A DNA stretch of 64,000 bases, from NCBI GenBank assembly GCA_002343075.1, contig DDRH01000010.1, positions 31,086 through 95,085 on the forward strand, read 5' to 3'. Made by a program: the position numbers and the translations under genes. This document shows positions 8,840 through 17,809 of the stretch, piece by piece (within the stretch, counting starts at the first letter, position 1; the number at the start of each line of letters is the position of its first letter). Source of the DNA: Phycisphaerales bacterium UBA2421. GTDB taxonomy: Bacteria; Planctomycetota; Phycisphaerae; Tepidisphaerales; Tepidisphaeraceae. Below the pieces are notes generated by a model. It was not told the DNA's origin, ran no database searches, and was given only the letters and a program-made list of their open reading frames with translations.

Positions 8840-9475
8840 ATGAGCATCACGTTGACGCAATCGAGCAGGCTGCTTTTTATCGGCGACAGCATTACCGATG
8901 CTGACTGGCGAAAGTGCCCCGAGTCGATTGGAAAGGGGTTCGTGCGAGTCATTCGCGACTACCTCGCGGCGAAGAATCCGGCCGGGGCGCCGACGGTGCT
9001 TAATCGGGGAATCAGCGGAAATAAGATCACCGATTTACAGAAGCGGTGGGATCGCGATGCCGTTGAGCTGCAGCCGGATGTGTTGAGCGTTTACATCGGG
9101 ATCAACGATGTCTGGCACGGGTTTGTCCCCGATCGCGTCGGCTGCCCGATTGACCAGTTTGTCGCCGGCTATCGTGACATTCTTTCACGGGCACGCGCGG
9201 CGTTGCCGAAGCTGCAGTTGATCTTGTGTGAGCCTTCGGTGCTTTGGCTTGCCGAGCCTGCCAATGCGAATGACCTTCTGAAGCCATATGTGGCAGCGGT
9301 GCACGAGATCGCCGGGGAGTTTGCGGCGGCGGGTGTTGTGCGGCTGCATGGCGCGTTTATTCATGCCCGCGAGCAGCGTCCGGACATCGCGTGGACCACC
9401 GATGGCGTGCATCCGAGCAGTTTCGGGCACATGCTCATCGCCAGAGGATGGCTGCAGTCAGCAGGGCAGCTTTAG
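8840..9475 (+). CDS. SGNH/GDSL-family esterase or lipase
   Basis: A 211-residue hydrolase of the SGNH fold. Seen: block I FIGDSITDAD with nucleophile Ser17, block II Gly58 in NRGISGN, block III Asn89 in IGINDVWHG, and block V Asp188/His191 in DGVHPSSFGH, so all four catalytic positions are present. There is no signal peptide, suggesting a cytoplasmic esterase. In this family substrates include acyl-sugars, deacetylation of polysaccharide fragments and thioesters; none can be singled out here. The ATG at 8840 is chosen over an in-frame TTG at 8822 because the -10 hexamer lies between them. It is divergent from the HDAC-family gene. Confidence 0.9.
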   Translation: MSITLTQSSRLLFIGDSITDADWRKCPESIGKGFVRVIRDYLAAKNPAGAPTVLNRGISGNKITDLQKRWDRDAVELQPDVLSVYIGINDVWHGFVPDRVGCPIDQFVAGYRDILSRARAALPKLQLILCEPSVLWLAEPANANDLLKPYVAAVHEIAGEFAAAGVVRLHGAFIHAREQRPDIAWTTDGVHPSSFGHMLIARGWLQSAGQL

Positions 9476-9830
9476 GGCAAGCAACGCGACCCCCGAGGAG
9501 TCGGCTTGGCGCGTCATAAACGGAATGCGCACTGCAGTTTGTCTGCCGGGGAAAGTCGGGTTGGTTGCGCTGATTCGTAATGCCTTTTCGCAATGTTACA
9601 ACACTGTTCATCGGGGTGGGTGTATACTCCGAGCAACATATCAGAGTCGGTCCGACCGGCTGCATGAACGAGCAACAGTTTTTGTTCGAGAGCAATTGCC
9701 TCAGGTGACGCGCGACGTGTCACTTTGGCGGAGTTGAGTCACCCTTGTGGGTGTTCACGTCTTTGGAGTGGTTTAAATCTCATGTCCGGGAGCGTTCTAC
9801 GCGTCCCATAATCCTTTCGGAGGGTCAGTC
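9476..9830 (+). promoter_or_regulatory. 355-nt intergenic region with likely promoter and long leader of the PEP-CTERM gene
   Basis: No convincing gene is present. A TATACT hexamer at 9623-9628, the same -10 form used elsewhere in the window, lies about 200 nt before the start at 9831; its -35 region is poor. A small hairpin (CACCC/GGGTG, 9740-9753) and a good Shine-Dalgarno (GGAGG within 9819-9825) follow. If the promoter is right, the mRNA has a leader of nearly 200 nt. Confidence 0.3.
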
Positions 9831-10895
9831 ATGTCTCGAAATCGTCTCATTCTCGCGTTCGCCGCAACCGCTGGGTTGGCGTCGATCGCAAATGCACAGT
9901 TTGCCAGCATCCGCACCAACGCCGGCGGCGCTGATGCCGATGTTCGCGAGGAGCAGGTCAACGTCGTCGGCGGGATCGCACTCGGCACCAATCTTGGTGC
10001 GTCGACCGAAATCTCCACGCGCGTGGTCAATTCGGTTACCACCGATACACCGGGAACATCCGTCGTCGATGCTTTCCCAAGCGCCGACCGCAGCGGGCTC
10101 ACCATGCTGAAGTTCAATATCAGCAGCCTGCCCAACCACAACACCCCGGGTTTTTGGGATCCGACCTCGAAGGTACAGCTTCGCCTCTATGTGAGGAACG
10201 CGAACAACGTCAACAATCTCTTCGGCGCCAATCCGAGCGATCCGAGTCAGGAAGTGAACATGCGGATGCGTGTTCGCGCGCTCGATCCGTCCAAGGTGTA
10301 TGGCGATGATGATGCCAATGCCTTCAACCGGGTTGATCGTGTTGGCAACAGCTACGTCGCATCGCAGAACAAGTACAATTGGGATGAGTCGGGTGTGACT
10401 TACTACAACGCACCGGGCATCACACCGCATCGCGTGGTTGATAACGCGCAACCGGGCGCGATGTTTGAGACGCTCGGGATTTTTGACGACTTCAACAGCG
10501 ATACGATCGATCTCGGCAGCTTCACCCCCCGAGATTTCCTTGTGCCCCCGGCCAATGCATTGGCGCAGGGCAGTGCCATCGTGTTTGATAACGACACCCT
10601 TCGAGATCTGGTGTTCGATGCACAGGACGCAGGTCGAACGCACATCACATTGATGGTGCATATCGATAATGACGGGAACCGCCATCAGCCGCTGGTCGGA
10701 ATCAATGGTGTGACCCCCAGTGGCATGCTCAACCGCAACTACTTGTTTGTCCCCAAGGAACACATCACCGTTTCAGCGTCGCTTAGCAACGCCAACGGCG
10801 ATTTTTCCCCGGAACTGCGTGTCGTCCCGGAACCGGCCAGCCTTGGCTTGGTTCTCGGCGGGGGCCTGATGCTCCTTCGTCGGAAACGCGCTTAA
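9831..10895 (+). CDS. PEP-CTERM secreted protein, DNRLRE-like beta-sandwich
   Basis: A 354-residue secreted protein. Seen: a signal peptide (about 1-22, ending ANAQF), a beta-rich body without cysteine pairs, containing alternating strands such as KVQLRLYVRNANNV and MRMRVRALDPSKVYG that resemble the DNRLRE/disaggregatase-related domain, and a C-terminal VPEPASLGLVLGG helix followed by RRKRA, a classic PEP-CTERM signal. Such proteins are processed by an exosortase and thought to be released into extracellular polysaccharide; no exosortase lies in this window. A strong GGAGG Shine-Dalgarno and a strong terminator frame the gene, so it is a well-expressed single unit. Ligand and function are unknown. 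Confidence 0.85.
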   Translation: MSRNRLILAFAATAGLASIANAQFASIRTNAGGADADVREEQVNVVGGIALGTNLGASTEISTRVVNSVTTDTPGTSVVDAFPSADRSGLTMLKFNISSLPNHNTPGFWDPTSKVQLRLYVRNANNVNNLFGANPSDPSQEVNMRMRVRALDPSKVYGDDDANAFNRVDRVGNSYVASQNKYNWDESGVTYYNAPGITPHRVVDNAQPGAMFETLGIFDDFNSDTIDLGSFTPRDFLVPPANALAQGSAIVFDNDTLRDLVFDAQDAGRTHITLMVHIDNDGNRHQPLVGINGVTPSGMLNRNYLFVPKEHITVSASLSNANGDFSPELRVVPEPASLGLVLGGGLMLLRRKRA

Positions 10896-10928
10896 GCCAT
10901 TGATCGGTCCCTCTCCACGTGAGACGTG

Positions 10929-10964
10929 CGGCGTCCGCAACACCCGTTGCGGACGCCGTTTTCT
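10929..10964 (+). terminator. Rho-independent terminator of the PEP-CTERM gene
   Basis: A perfect 13-bp GC-rich stem (10929-10941 with 10946-10958), a 4-nt ACCC loop and a TTTTCT tract (10959-10964), placed 33 nt after the stop codon. This is the clearest intrinsic terminator in the window. Confidence 0.92.
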
Positions 10965-11016
10965 GTTGCGCGAAGGCTCGATGCAAGTAGGGTCGATGTC
11001 AGTGGGGTCGCGGTCG

Positions 11017-13710
11017 CTAGGTGCCTATGGCGCTTTGAAAATCATAAGTCCCTGCGGGCACTCGAATTGTGATCGACTGCGCGCCGTCGCCGATGAGTTC
11101 TATCTCCGGGTGCGCGCCTATCGGCCTGCCACTTTCGGTAACACGCTTCGACTGCGTCGTCGGGACGATGATCGTAGCGGTTGAGTTTGGCGGTATGGTC
11201 GCCTGCAGCCGGAGGCTTTGGCCGTCGATGCGCCATTTGGTGCTGATCAATCCATAGGGCGACCGAAGCGCCCCCCTGGCCCAAGTCAGCCCGCCGCCCA
11301 CGTTTGGCCTCACGATCACGTGCTTATAGCCCGGCCGCGTCGGGTCGAGGTCGATTCCCGCAACGCTCGCATATAGCCATTCGCCCACCGCACCGTATGC
11401 GTAATGGTTGTAGCTGTTCATACCGGCATCGTTGAAGCCCTTTTCCGGCGTCCAGCCGTCCCAGCGTTCCCACATCGTGGTGGCGCCATGGGTGATCGGA
11501 AAGAGCCAGCCGGGGAATGTTCTCTGCATCAGCAGGGCGTATGCGACGTCAGATCGGCCAAAGCGCGTGAGTACTGGATTGAGGTAGGGCGTGCCGACAA
11601 ACCCGGTGCTCAGGTGCATGGCGCGCGCCTCGATGTCCTTCACCAGCGCCGCCAGCGCCGTGGGGCGATGCTGTTTGGGCAGCAGATCGAAATGCAGGGC
11701 CAATACGTGCGCGGTTTGTGTGTTGCAACTCAATGATCCGTCAGGGTTTAGGTATCGTCTTTGCCAGGTTGCGCGGACATCGTTGCTCAGTGCGGCGTAG
11801 GTTGCCGCGTCGGTGTCCTTCCCCAGCACGCCGGCGATCGCGGCCATCAGGTTGGCACAGTGCGCATAAAAAGCCACGCCGATCAGATCCTGAGGTGTGT
11901 ACGCGTCGTTGCTCAGCCAGTCGCCGTAGCCGCGCCATTTCTTGCTCTCGTCGGCGCGCACGTGATCGGGGCAGGTTCGCGCGAGGAATTGCATGAACCT
12001 GCTCATCATTTCCCAGCGGTCGGCGAGGATGCGCGTGTCGCCGTAGCAGAGGTAGACCGTCCAGGGGCAGATTACCGCGGCATCGGCCCATGCGGGCCCA
12101 CCTTCAGAGTAGATGCTGGTGACGCCCGGGACAACGGAGTGAATTCGCCCGTCGCCCGCCAAGGCCTGGGTGTCGGCCATATCCTGCAGCCACTTATCGA
12201 AAAAGCTGGCAACGTGCATGTTGAACGCCGCCGTGCGGATGAAGACCTGCGCATCGCCAGTCCAGCCGAGCCGTTCATCGCGCTGCGGGCAGTCGGTGGG
12301 TATGTCGATGAAATTGCCCCGCTGGCTCCAGATTATGTTGCTTTGAAGCTGATTAATCATCGGATCGGAACATTCAAACTCACCGGTTGCCGGGGTGTCG
12401 GAATGGATGACAATCCCTGTCAGGTCGTCAACGCCGGGCGCGCCGCCGGGGTAATCGCGCACTTCGACATACCGAAAACCGTGAAATGTGAATCGAGGCT
12501 CAAAGAATTCTTGGTCGCCCCCGCGCGTGGTGTAGTGGTCGGTTGCCCGCGCGCTGCGCAGCGCGGTGGTGTATGGTTTGCCGTCTTTGTCGAGCATTTC
12601 GGTGTAACGGAGGTCGATCGTCTGCCCCGGTTTTGCACTGCGAATACGCAGCCTGACATGGCCGACAATGTTCTGTCCCAGATCGAAGAGGTTGCGCCGC
12701 TTGTTGGCCGAACGCGTGGGTGCGGCGATGGGCTTGATTTCGCGCAACTTTCGCACCGGCGGGGCTTTACGGGCTACTAACTCAATACTTGGCCCTTCGA
12801 TTTCGATCGCCGCGCGCCAGTCGTCCAAGCTGGGCGCCGTCGAGAACGCCGACGTGCTCCACCCGGGGATTTCGAGGCGAGCGTCGTAGTCTTCGCCCAT
12901 GAGCATGTCGCTGCTGCGAATGGGACCCTCACCGGCGCGCCACGAGCGATCGCTGGCGATTGTGAGGACCCTTCCGCTGTTGAGAGTGATTTCAAGTTGC
13001 GCGAGCAACTTGGGTCGATCGCCGTAGGTTTGGCGGGGGTCGGAATGAAGATGGCCGCAGTACCATCCATCGCCGAGAATCGCCCCGAGTGCGTTTTCCC
13101 CCGTTTGCACGAGGTGGGTCACGTCGTAAACATCGTAAGGCACACGCTTTAGGTATTCTGTCCGCCCGGGTGCAAACACGGCGTCGCCGACGCGCTGGCC
13201 GTTTAACTCGCACTCATAAATGCCGAGGGCCGTCACGTAGAAACGGGCACTCTTGATCGGTTGGTCGATCGAAAACTGCTTTCGGAGATAAGCCGCGGGG
13301 GGGCTTGTGTACGGTCCGCCGACGGTGGGGGATTGAATCCATTTCGCCGTCCAGTCTCCCGCGTGTAGCAAGCCCAGTTCAAAGGTGGCCGGTTGGCTCC
13401 ACTCCGAGGCGACGCCATGCTGATCCCATGTTTGCACGGCCCACACCACGCGCTTCCGGGACCCCAGCGTGCCGCCGCACTCGACGAGAACCGATTGCGC
13501 CGACTCGACCCGCCCGCTATCCCAGACATCGAACATCTGCTTGGCGAGGTTTTCGTCGCTCGACGCGCAGCCGACTCGATACGCCGACTGGTGCGCGCCC
13601 CGTCGCGCGTCATTCACCACCCACGACAACCGCGGGGGGGTTGCGTCGATACCTATTGGATTGTGCTTGTACTCGCAACGTAACTCTGTGGGCGCACCGG
13701 GGGCGTTCAT
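11017..13710 (-). CDS. Alpha-L-rhamnosidase, GH78
   Basis: An 897-residue glycoside hydrolase of family 78, which releases terminal alpha-L-rhamnose by an inverting mechanism. Seen in order: an N-terminal beta domain beginning PTELRCEYKHNPIGID..PPRLSWVV, a carbohydrate-binding-like beta domain (about 150-300), the (alpha/alpha)6 catalytic barrel with DCPQRDERLGWTGDAQ (about 473-488) that carries the conserved acidic cluster, GATTMWERWDGW and NSYNHYAYGAVGEWLY, and a C-terminal beta domain. There is no clear signal peptide, so it may act on imported oligosaccharides. It stands alone on the minus strand, divergent from the membrane glycosyltransferase gene. The start is preceded by AGGAG at a long spacing (about 11 nt). 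Confidence 0.95.
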   Translation of the reverse strand: MNAPGAPTELRCEYKHNPIGIDATPPRLSWVVNDARRGAHQSAYRVGCASSDENLAKQMFDVWDSGRVESAQSVLVECGGTLGSRKRVVWAVQTWDQHGVASEWSQPATFELGLLHAGDWTAKWIQSPTVGGPYTSPPAAYLRKQFSIDQPIKSARFYVTALGIYECELNGQRVGDAVFAPGRTEYLKRVPYDVYDVTHLVQTGENALGAILGDGWYCGHLHSDPRQTYGDRPKLLAQLEITLNSGRVLTIASDRSWRAGEGPIRSSDMLMGEDYDARLEIPGWSTSAFSTAPSLDDWRAAIEIEGPSIELVARKAPPVRKLREIKPIAAPTRSANKRRNLFDLGQNIVGHVRLRIRSAKPGQTIDLRYTEMLDKDGKPYTTALRSARATDHYTTRGGDQEFFEPRFTFHGFRYVEVRDYPGGAPGVDDLTGIVIHSDTPATGEFECSDPMINQLQSNIIWSQRGNFIDIPTDCPQRDERLGWTGDAQVFIRTAAFNMHVASFFDKWLQDMADTQALAGDGRIHSVVPGVTSIYSEGGPAWADAAVICPWTVYLCYGDTRILADRWEMMSRFMQFLARTCPDHVRADESKKWRGYGDWLSNDAYTPQDLIGVAFYAHCANLMAAIAGVLGKDTDAATYAALSNDVRATWQRRYLNPDGSLSCNTQTAHVLALHFDLLPKQHRPTALAALVKDIEARAMHLSTGFVGTPYLNPVLTRFGRSDVAYALLMQRTFPGWLFPITHGATTMWERWDGWTPEKGFNDAGMNSYNHYAYGAVGEWLYASVAGIDLDPTRPGYKHVIVRPNVGGGLTWARGALRSPYGLISTKWRIDGQSLRLQATIPPNSTATIIVPTTQSKRVTESGRPIGAHPEIELIGDGAQSITIRVPAGTYDFQSAIGT

Positions 13711-13895
13711 CGTGTTTCGTACTCCTGTGAGGTAGTTTCCGACCTGACCTACTCATTCGGCAAGGGGTGCATCCACAGTAATCAGAGATTATGCCGAGAT
13801 TGCAACGATTGACTCAGGGGCATCCCAGCACCGGGTCACGATTTGCCGCGGCGCGCTCGGGTGGGGTCGAGATTCTTGTTTCCGGGCGCATTTCA

Positions 13896-13901
13896 TATAC
13901 T
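13896..13901 (+). promoter_or_regulatory. Leaderless-type -10 (TATACT, 7 nt before GTG 13909)
   Basis: TATACT ends 7 nt before a GTG codon that opens a membrane-anchor sequence. There is no Shine-Dalgarno. This spacing is the main reason for placing the start of the next gene at 13909 rather than at the in-frame TTG at 13843. Confidence 0.5.
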
Positions 13902-13908
13902 CGGCGCT

Positions 13909-15678
13909 GTGCGGGCGCGTTGGATTCTCCTCACCATCTTTCTCATCGGCGTTGCATTGCGTGCAACTGTGTGGGCCGAACTGAGGGGCGATGCAGAGTT
14001 TCATCAGCTTGTCGGCGATTCGGCTCGATATGTAGAGTGGTCGGATGATATTGCCCGCGGCGATTATCTCAGCCGGCGCGAAGGCGTGTTTTATCAGGCA
14101 CCGCTCTACCCTTACTTTCTCGCTGCCCATCGGTGGGTGTTTGGCGAATGGGCTTTGTCGGCTGTGCGCGTGACGCAAATCCTCCTCGGCGGCGCGGGTG
14201 CAGTCATGCTTGCGGCGGGAGCGTTGCTGTGGGTGGGCGCGCGCGGTGCCTGGACCGCAGGGCTTCTGCTTGCCGGGTTGCCGTCGGCGGTGTTCTTTGA
14301 TCTGCAAATCGACAAAGCCTCGCTGGACGGCTTTCTGACTTGCGCCATTCTGCTCGCGATTGTGCAATTTCAGCAAGCGCCCGCTTCGCGGTGGTTGTTT
14401 CTGGTGGGCCTGCTCATTGGGGCGCTCACGCTCAGCCGGGAAAATGCGGTCGCCCTGCTCGCAGTGGTGCTGGCGATGGCTTGGCTCGGCGGGCGCTCGA
14501 AGAAGGTGGGGCCGGGTAATCTTCGCCAGTGGGGATTTCCACTCGCGGCTTTGCTCGGGTTTGCTCTGGTGGTATTGCCGGTTTCGCTGCGGAACAAGCT
14601 CATCGGGGGTGAGTTTCACCTGGTCACGTGTCAGTTTGGCCCCAACTTCTTTATAGGCAATGGTGCCGCCGCCGACGGGGTGTATCGGCCGCTGCGCGCC
14701 GGCCGGGGTGATCCGCAATTTGAGAGGAGCGACGCCATCGAACTGGCCGAGGCCGCCGAGCAGCGCAAGCTCACTCCCCGGGAGGTGTCGGCGTATTGGA
14801 CCCGGCGGGCGCTGGGCGACATCGCTGAAACACCGGCGCGCTGGGCTGGTTTGACCGCTCGAAAAGCGCTTCTGGTTTTTCACGAAACCGAGATTGCCGA
14901 CAACAACGACATCTACACGCAATCGGCGGGGTCTTGGGCATTGTGGTGCCTGCGATCTGTTCACGGCCAGACGATCGTGCTGCTCGCTGGCGTGTTGGGG
15001 GCGTTCGCGGGTTGGACCCGCCGCCAAAGCGTGTGGCCGGTATTCGCGTGCATCACAGTGATGACGGCGGCGGTGGCGGGGTTTTACCTGTTTGCCCGGT
15101 ATCGATTTTGCATCGCGCCGATGATGCTCCTGGCTTGCTCTCTGGTTTGGGTTCGCGATCGAGGGCCGCTCGAAATCTTGTCCGTCCGCGGACTGGCGTG
15201 CACGGCAAGCTGTATCCTCTTGTTTGCAGTCGCCAATGCAGCTTGGGTCCTTCCCGAGCGACAGCGCGGCGTCGCAGAATACAACTATGCCCTGGCATGC
15301 GAACGACGCGCGCTGCCGGCGGCGGCGATGCGGGCGTATCGGGACGCGATTGCTCGCAATCCGCGGTTAACCGAGGCAAGGAACAATCTTGGGCTGCTCT
15401 ACGCAAGTGAGAGCAACTACTCGGCCGCCGTCACAGAGTTTACCGCGGTGATCGAGGCGCGCCCGAATGATGCCGTGGCGCGCAACAACCTCGGCATGGC
15501 GCTCGGAGGGCAGGGCAAGCTCCAAGCGGCTGCCGTCGAGTTTGAGCGGGCAGTGCTGCTGGACCCAAACTACACAGTCGCTCGGGAAAATCTCCGCAAA
15601 GCGCGCGATAGGGCTGCCGCGCCAATTCTCCCAACACTCCTCAACGAGCGCAAGCGGGGCGCGAATGATGTAGATTGA
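13909..15678 (+). CDS. Membrane glycosyltransferase (GT39/PMT-like) with C-terminal TPRs
   Basis: About 589 residues. The N-terminal two-thirds hold roughly ten hydrophobic segments. Between the first two is a loop with GDSARYVEWSDDIARGD and FYQAPLYPYFLA, the pattern of the GT-C/GT39 fold in which the first periplasmic loop carries the catalytic acid. Such enzymes move sugars from polyprenyl-phosphate carriers. The last ~110 residues are three tetratricopeptide repeats (for example ARNNLGLLYASESNYSAAVTEF and ARNNLGMALGGQGKLQAAAVEF). The GTG start is inferred from the TATACT spacing; an in-frame TTG at 13843 would add 22 residues. The glycosyltransferase call is from topology and the loop motif; the acceptor is unknown. 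Confidence 0.75.
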   Translation: MRARWILLTIFLIGVALRATVWAELRGDAEFHQLVGDSARYVEWSDDIARGDYLSRREGVFYQAPLYPYFLAAHRWVFGEWALSAVRVTQILLGGAGAVMLAAGALLWVGARGAWTAGLLLAGLPSAVFFDLQIDKASLDGFLTCAILLAIVQFQQAPASRWLFLVGLLIGALTLSRENAVALLAVVLAMAWLGGRSKKVGPGNLRQWGFPLAALLGFALVVLPVSLRNKLIGGEFHLVTCQFGPNFFIGNGAAADGVYRPLRAGRGDPQFERSDAIELAEAAEQRKLTPREVSAYWTRRALGDIAETPARWAGLTARKALLVFHETEIADNNDIYTQSAGSWALWCLRSVHGQTIVLLAGVLGAFAGWTRRQSVWPVFACITVMTAAVAGFYLFARYRFCIAPMMLLACSLVWVRDRGPLEILSVRGLACTASCILLFAVANAAWVLPERQRGVAEYNYALACERRALPAAAMRAYRDAIARNPRLTEARNNLGLLYASESNYSAAVTEFTAVIEARPNDAVARNNLGMALGGQGKLQAAAVEFERAVLLDPNYTVARENLRKARDRAAAPILPTLLNERKRGANDVD

Positions 15679-15682
15679 AAGT

Positions 15683-16408
15683 GTGATTGGACACTCAAAC
15701 AATTCACGGGCCTTCCTCACCGCACGATGGAGCAACCTCGGGCTGATCACCTACGCTGTCGAAGCAGCAGTGCTCAAGCCAGAGCTGCCGCGTGGGTGTG
15801 AACTGGATATGCGCGATGGTTTGGCATTCGTCTCGTTAGTTGTGTTTGATTTTCTCGATACGCGCGTGAAGGGGTGTCGCGTGCCGAGGCATGTGAACTT
15901 CCCCGAGATAAACCTCCGGTACTACGTCCGGTGTAAGGGGTTGCGAGGAGTGAGCTTTATTCGCGAATTCGTTCCGCGCCGCATGATTGCCTGGGTCGCG
16001 CGGCGAATCTACAACGAGCCTTACATCGCCACGCCCATGCAAAGCAGAATCGGATGCGACGGCGATCATTGTGAAACGGCCCACCGATTCTGGTTCGCCG
16101 GAACGTGGCACGAGGTGCGCGTACGCGGATTGCGCCCGCCGGTGGTTCCATCTGCCGGATCGATTGATCACTTCTTTAAGGAACACAACTGGGGATTTGG
16201 CAAGTCGCGCGACGGTGCCCTGCGGCAGTATCGGGTGGAGCATCCGGCGTGGGCGGTTTACCCGGATGCCGCGGCTGAGGTGCGTGTGGATTTTGCTGCG
16301 GTCTACGGTGAAAAGTGGGCTTTCCTGAGCGCCGCCGTGCCCCATGCGGTGACTTTCGCCGTGGGTTCTGAGGTAACGGTTTATCCTTGGACCGACCAGA
16401 AGGCATAG
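15683..16408 (+). CDS. DUF2071 (YqjF-like) protein
   Basis: A 241-residue protein of the DUF2071/YqjF family, which has an acetoacetate-decarboxylase-like fold and no firmly assigned activity. Typical strings are RWSNLGLITYAVE near the start, a VSLVVFDF strand, FPEINLRYYVR, FIREFVPRRMIAWVARRIYNEPY and the late HFFKEHNWGFGKSRDG. It begins with GTG 4 nt after the preceding stop, so it is translationally linked to the membrane glycosyltransferase gene. The following DCC protein is close enough to be in the same unit. Confidence 0.8.
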   Translation: MIGHSNNSRAFLTARWSNLGLITYAVEAAVLKPELPRGCELDMRDGLAFVSLVVFDFLDTRVKGCRVPRHVNFPEINLRYYVRCKGLRGVSFIREFVPRRMIAWVARRIYNEPYIATPMQSRIGCDGDHCETAHRFWFAGTWHEVRVRGLRPPVVPSAGSIDHFFKEHNWGFGKSRDGALRQYRVEHPAWAVYPDAAAEVRVDFAAVYGEKWAFLSAAVPHAVTFAVGSEVTVYPWTDQKA

Positions 16409-16425
16409 AATCGATGCAGGAGGCA

Positions 16426-16869
16426 ATGAAGCGAATTGCTATGAAGTGCGACCACGCCATTGTTATCTTCGACGGCGAGTGCGCGTTTTGCGATCGCAGT
16501 GTGAGATGGCTGATCGATCATGACCGCGCTCACAGACTACGCTTTGCTGCGCGACAGTCGGCAGTGGGTCAGCGGCTGCTCGGGGAGCACCGCCTGCCGC
16601 CGGGCGGTGTGGAGAGTATGATCCTGATTCAGGGAAACCGCGTCAGCACCCACTCAACCGCGGTGCTGCGGGTTGCCAGGCTCCTGCCGCTGCCCTGGAA
16701 GCTCGCTGCGGTCGCGCTCATCATCCCGCGGCCTATCCGCGACTTCTTCTACCGTGCTGTCGCGAAACGTCGCTACAGGCTTGCGGGCCGACTCGACCGC
16801 TGTTCCATCCCCACCGCGGCACAGCGGGCGCGTCTGCTTGACGATTATGAGCAGCCTGCCGCAGAGTGA
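16426..16869 (+). CDS. DCC-family thiol-disulfide oxidoreductase-like protein (DUF393)
   Basis: A 147-residue protein with a thioredoxin-like DGECAFC motif (Asp16-Cys22), the signature of the DCC/DUF393 family, followed by LRFAARQS, a substrate-side Ser/Thr-rich strand (STHSTAVLRVARLL) and a hydrophobic C-terminal half ending PRPIRDFFYRAVAKRRYRL. Members are presumed redox proteins. The start is uncertain: ATGs lie at 16414, 16426 and 16441; AGGAGG at 16418-16423 is too close for 16426 and too far for 16441. DUF2071 and DCC genes side by side hint at a shared unknown role. Confidence 0.82.
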   Translation: MKRIAMKCDHAIVIFDGECAFCDRSVRWLIDHDRAHRLRFAARQSAVGQRLLGEHRLPPGGVESMILIQGNRVSTHSTAVLRVARLLPLPWKLAAVALIIPRPIRDFFYRAVAKRRYRLAGRLDRCSIPTAAQRARLLDDYEQPAAE

Positions 16870-16911
16870 ATCGTTGGCGGTGGTGTGTGGGCGATCGGTG
16901 TCGTGATTTGA

Positions 16912-16917
16912 TATGAT
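16912..16917 (+). promoter_or_regulatory. Leaderless-type -10 (TATGAT, 6 nt before lpxI)
   Basis: TATGAT ends 6 nt before the lpxI ATG at 16924, with no Shine-Dalgarno between. The -35 region is not recognisable. Confidence 0.45.
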
Positions 16918-16923
16918 TGGCAA

Positions 16924-17748
16924 ATGCAATCGCTCGGGCTGATCGCAGGTGAGGGCGTTTTCCCGTTTCTGGTTGCGCGCGGTGCGCGCGCCGCAGGGCG
17001 AAAGATCGCCTGCATCGGCCTGGCGGGTAGCGTTGATCCTGCCATCGCGTCAGAAGTGGATAGCTATCGCGCGGTGAGTGTTGTGCGGCTGAATGCGTGG
17101 ATCAGGACGCTCCGCCGTCAAAATGTGAGCGAGGCGATTATGGTTGGGCGCGTCGTAAAGACGCGCATGTACTCGCGGTGGGCGTGGCTGCATAATATTC
17201 CTGACGTCCGCACCGCGCGGCTGTGGTTCACGCGGCTGCGGCACGACAAGCGGCCATTTGCGATTCTCAATGCACTCGCCGACACGCTGGAACAGGAAGG
17301 CATTCGCTTGATTGATTCGACGACGTACACCGCCGACCAACTCGTGACTCGCGGGGTGCTGACGCGCGCCCACCCGACGGAGGCCCAGCGCCTCGATGCA
17401 CAGCACGGCTGGGAACTGTGCAGGCAAATCAGTGTTCTGGATATCGGGCAGTCGATTGCGATCAAAGATAAAGATGTTATTGCCGTTGAGGCCCTGGAGG
17501 GGACCAACGCCATGATCGAACGGGCCGGCGCGCTGTGCAAAGCGGGAGGTTGGACGCTGATCAAGGTGGCCAACAGCCATCAGGATATGCGGATGGATGT
17601 GCCGACGATCGGGGTGAAAACCATCGAAAAGCTGATCGCGGCAGGCGCAAAATGTGTGGTGTTGGAGGCGGCAAAAACGACATTCCTCGAAAGGGAAAAG
17701 GTTCTCGCCGCCGCTGAGCGCGCCGGGATTGCGATTGTTGGGATGTGA
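16924..17748 (+). CDS. lpxI: UDP-2,3-diacylglucosamine diphosphatase LpxI
   Basis: LpxI hydrolyses UDP-2,3-diacylglucosamine to lipid X and UMP in lipid A synthesis, replacing LpxH in many bacteria. Seen over 274 residues: N-terminal LGLIAGEGVFPFLVARGAR, the VGRVVK and LADTLEQEGI stretches, DIGQSIAIKDKDVIAVEALEGT and the C-terminal KVANSHQDMRMDVPTIG. Asp225 falls at the position reported as essential in the Caulobacter enzyme (recalled, not checked). Length is typical. The gene implies lipid A and hence an outer membrane, in agreement with kdsA at 38 kb. It is followed by moaD after about 60 nt. Confidence 0.93.
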   Translation: MQSLGLIAGEGVFPFLVARGARAAGRKIACIGLAGSVDPAIASEVDSYRAVSVVRLNAWIRTLRRQNVSEAIMVGRVVKTRMYSRWAWLHNIPDVRTARLWFTRLRHDKRPFAILNALADTLEQEGIRLIDSTTYTADQLVTRGVLTRAHPTEAQRLDAQHGWELCRQISVLDIGQSIAIKDKDVIAVEALEGTNAMIERAGALCKAGGWTLIKVANSHQDMRMDVPTIGVKTIEKLIAAGAKCVVLEAAKTTFLEREKVLAAAERAGIAIVGM

Positions 17749-17809
17749 GTTGAAATGGCATTTGCGGTTTGCCCGCATTTTTCCGGGGTCATCAGAAGGA
17801 ACGGGTGAG

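Noticed and set aside
13843..13908. TTG 13843 as start of the glycosyltransferase/TPR gene.
   Set aside because: No ribosome-binding site, and a TATACT 7 nt before an in-frame GTG at 13909 fits the local start pattern better.
13789..15027. 412-codon minus-strand frame opposite the membrane glycosyltransferase gene.
   Set aside because: Gln/Arg/Pro-rich with no domain or start signal; a shadow of the GC-rich plus-strand gene.
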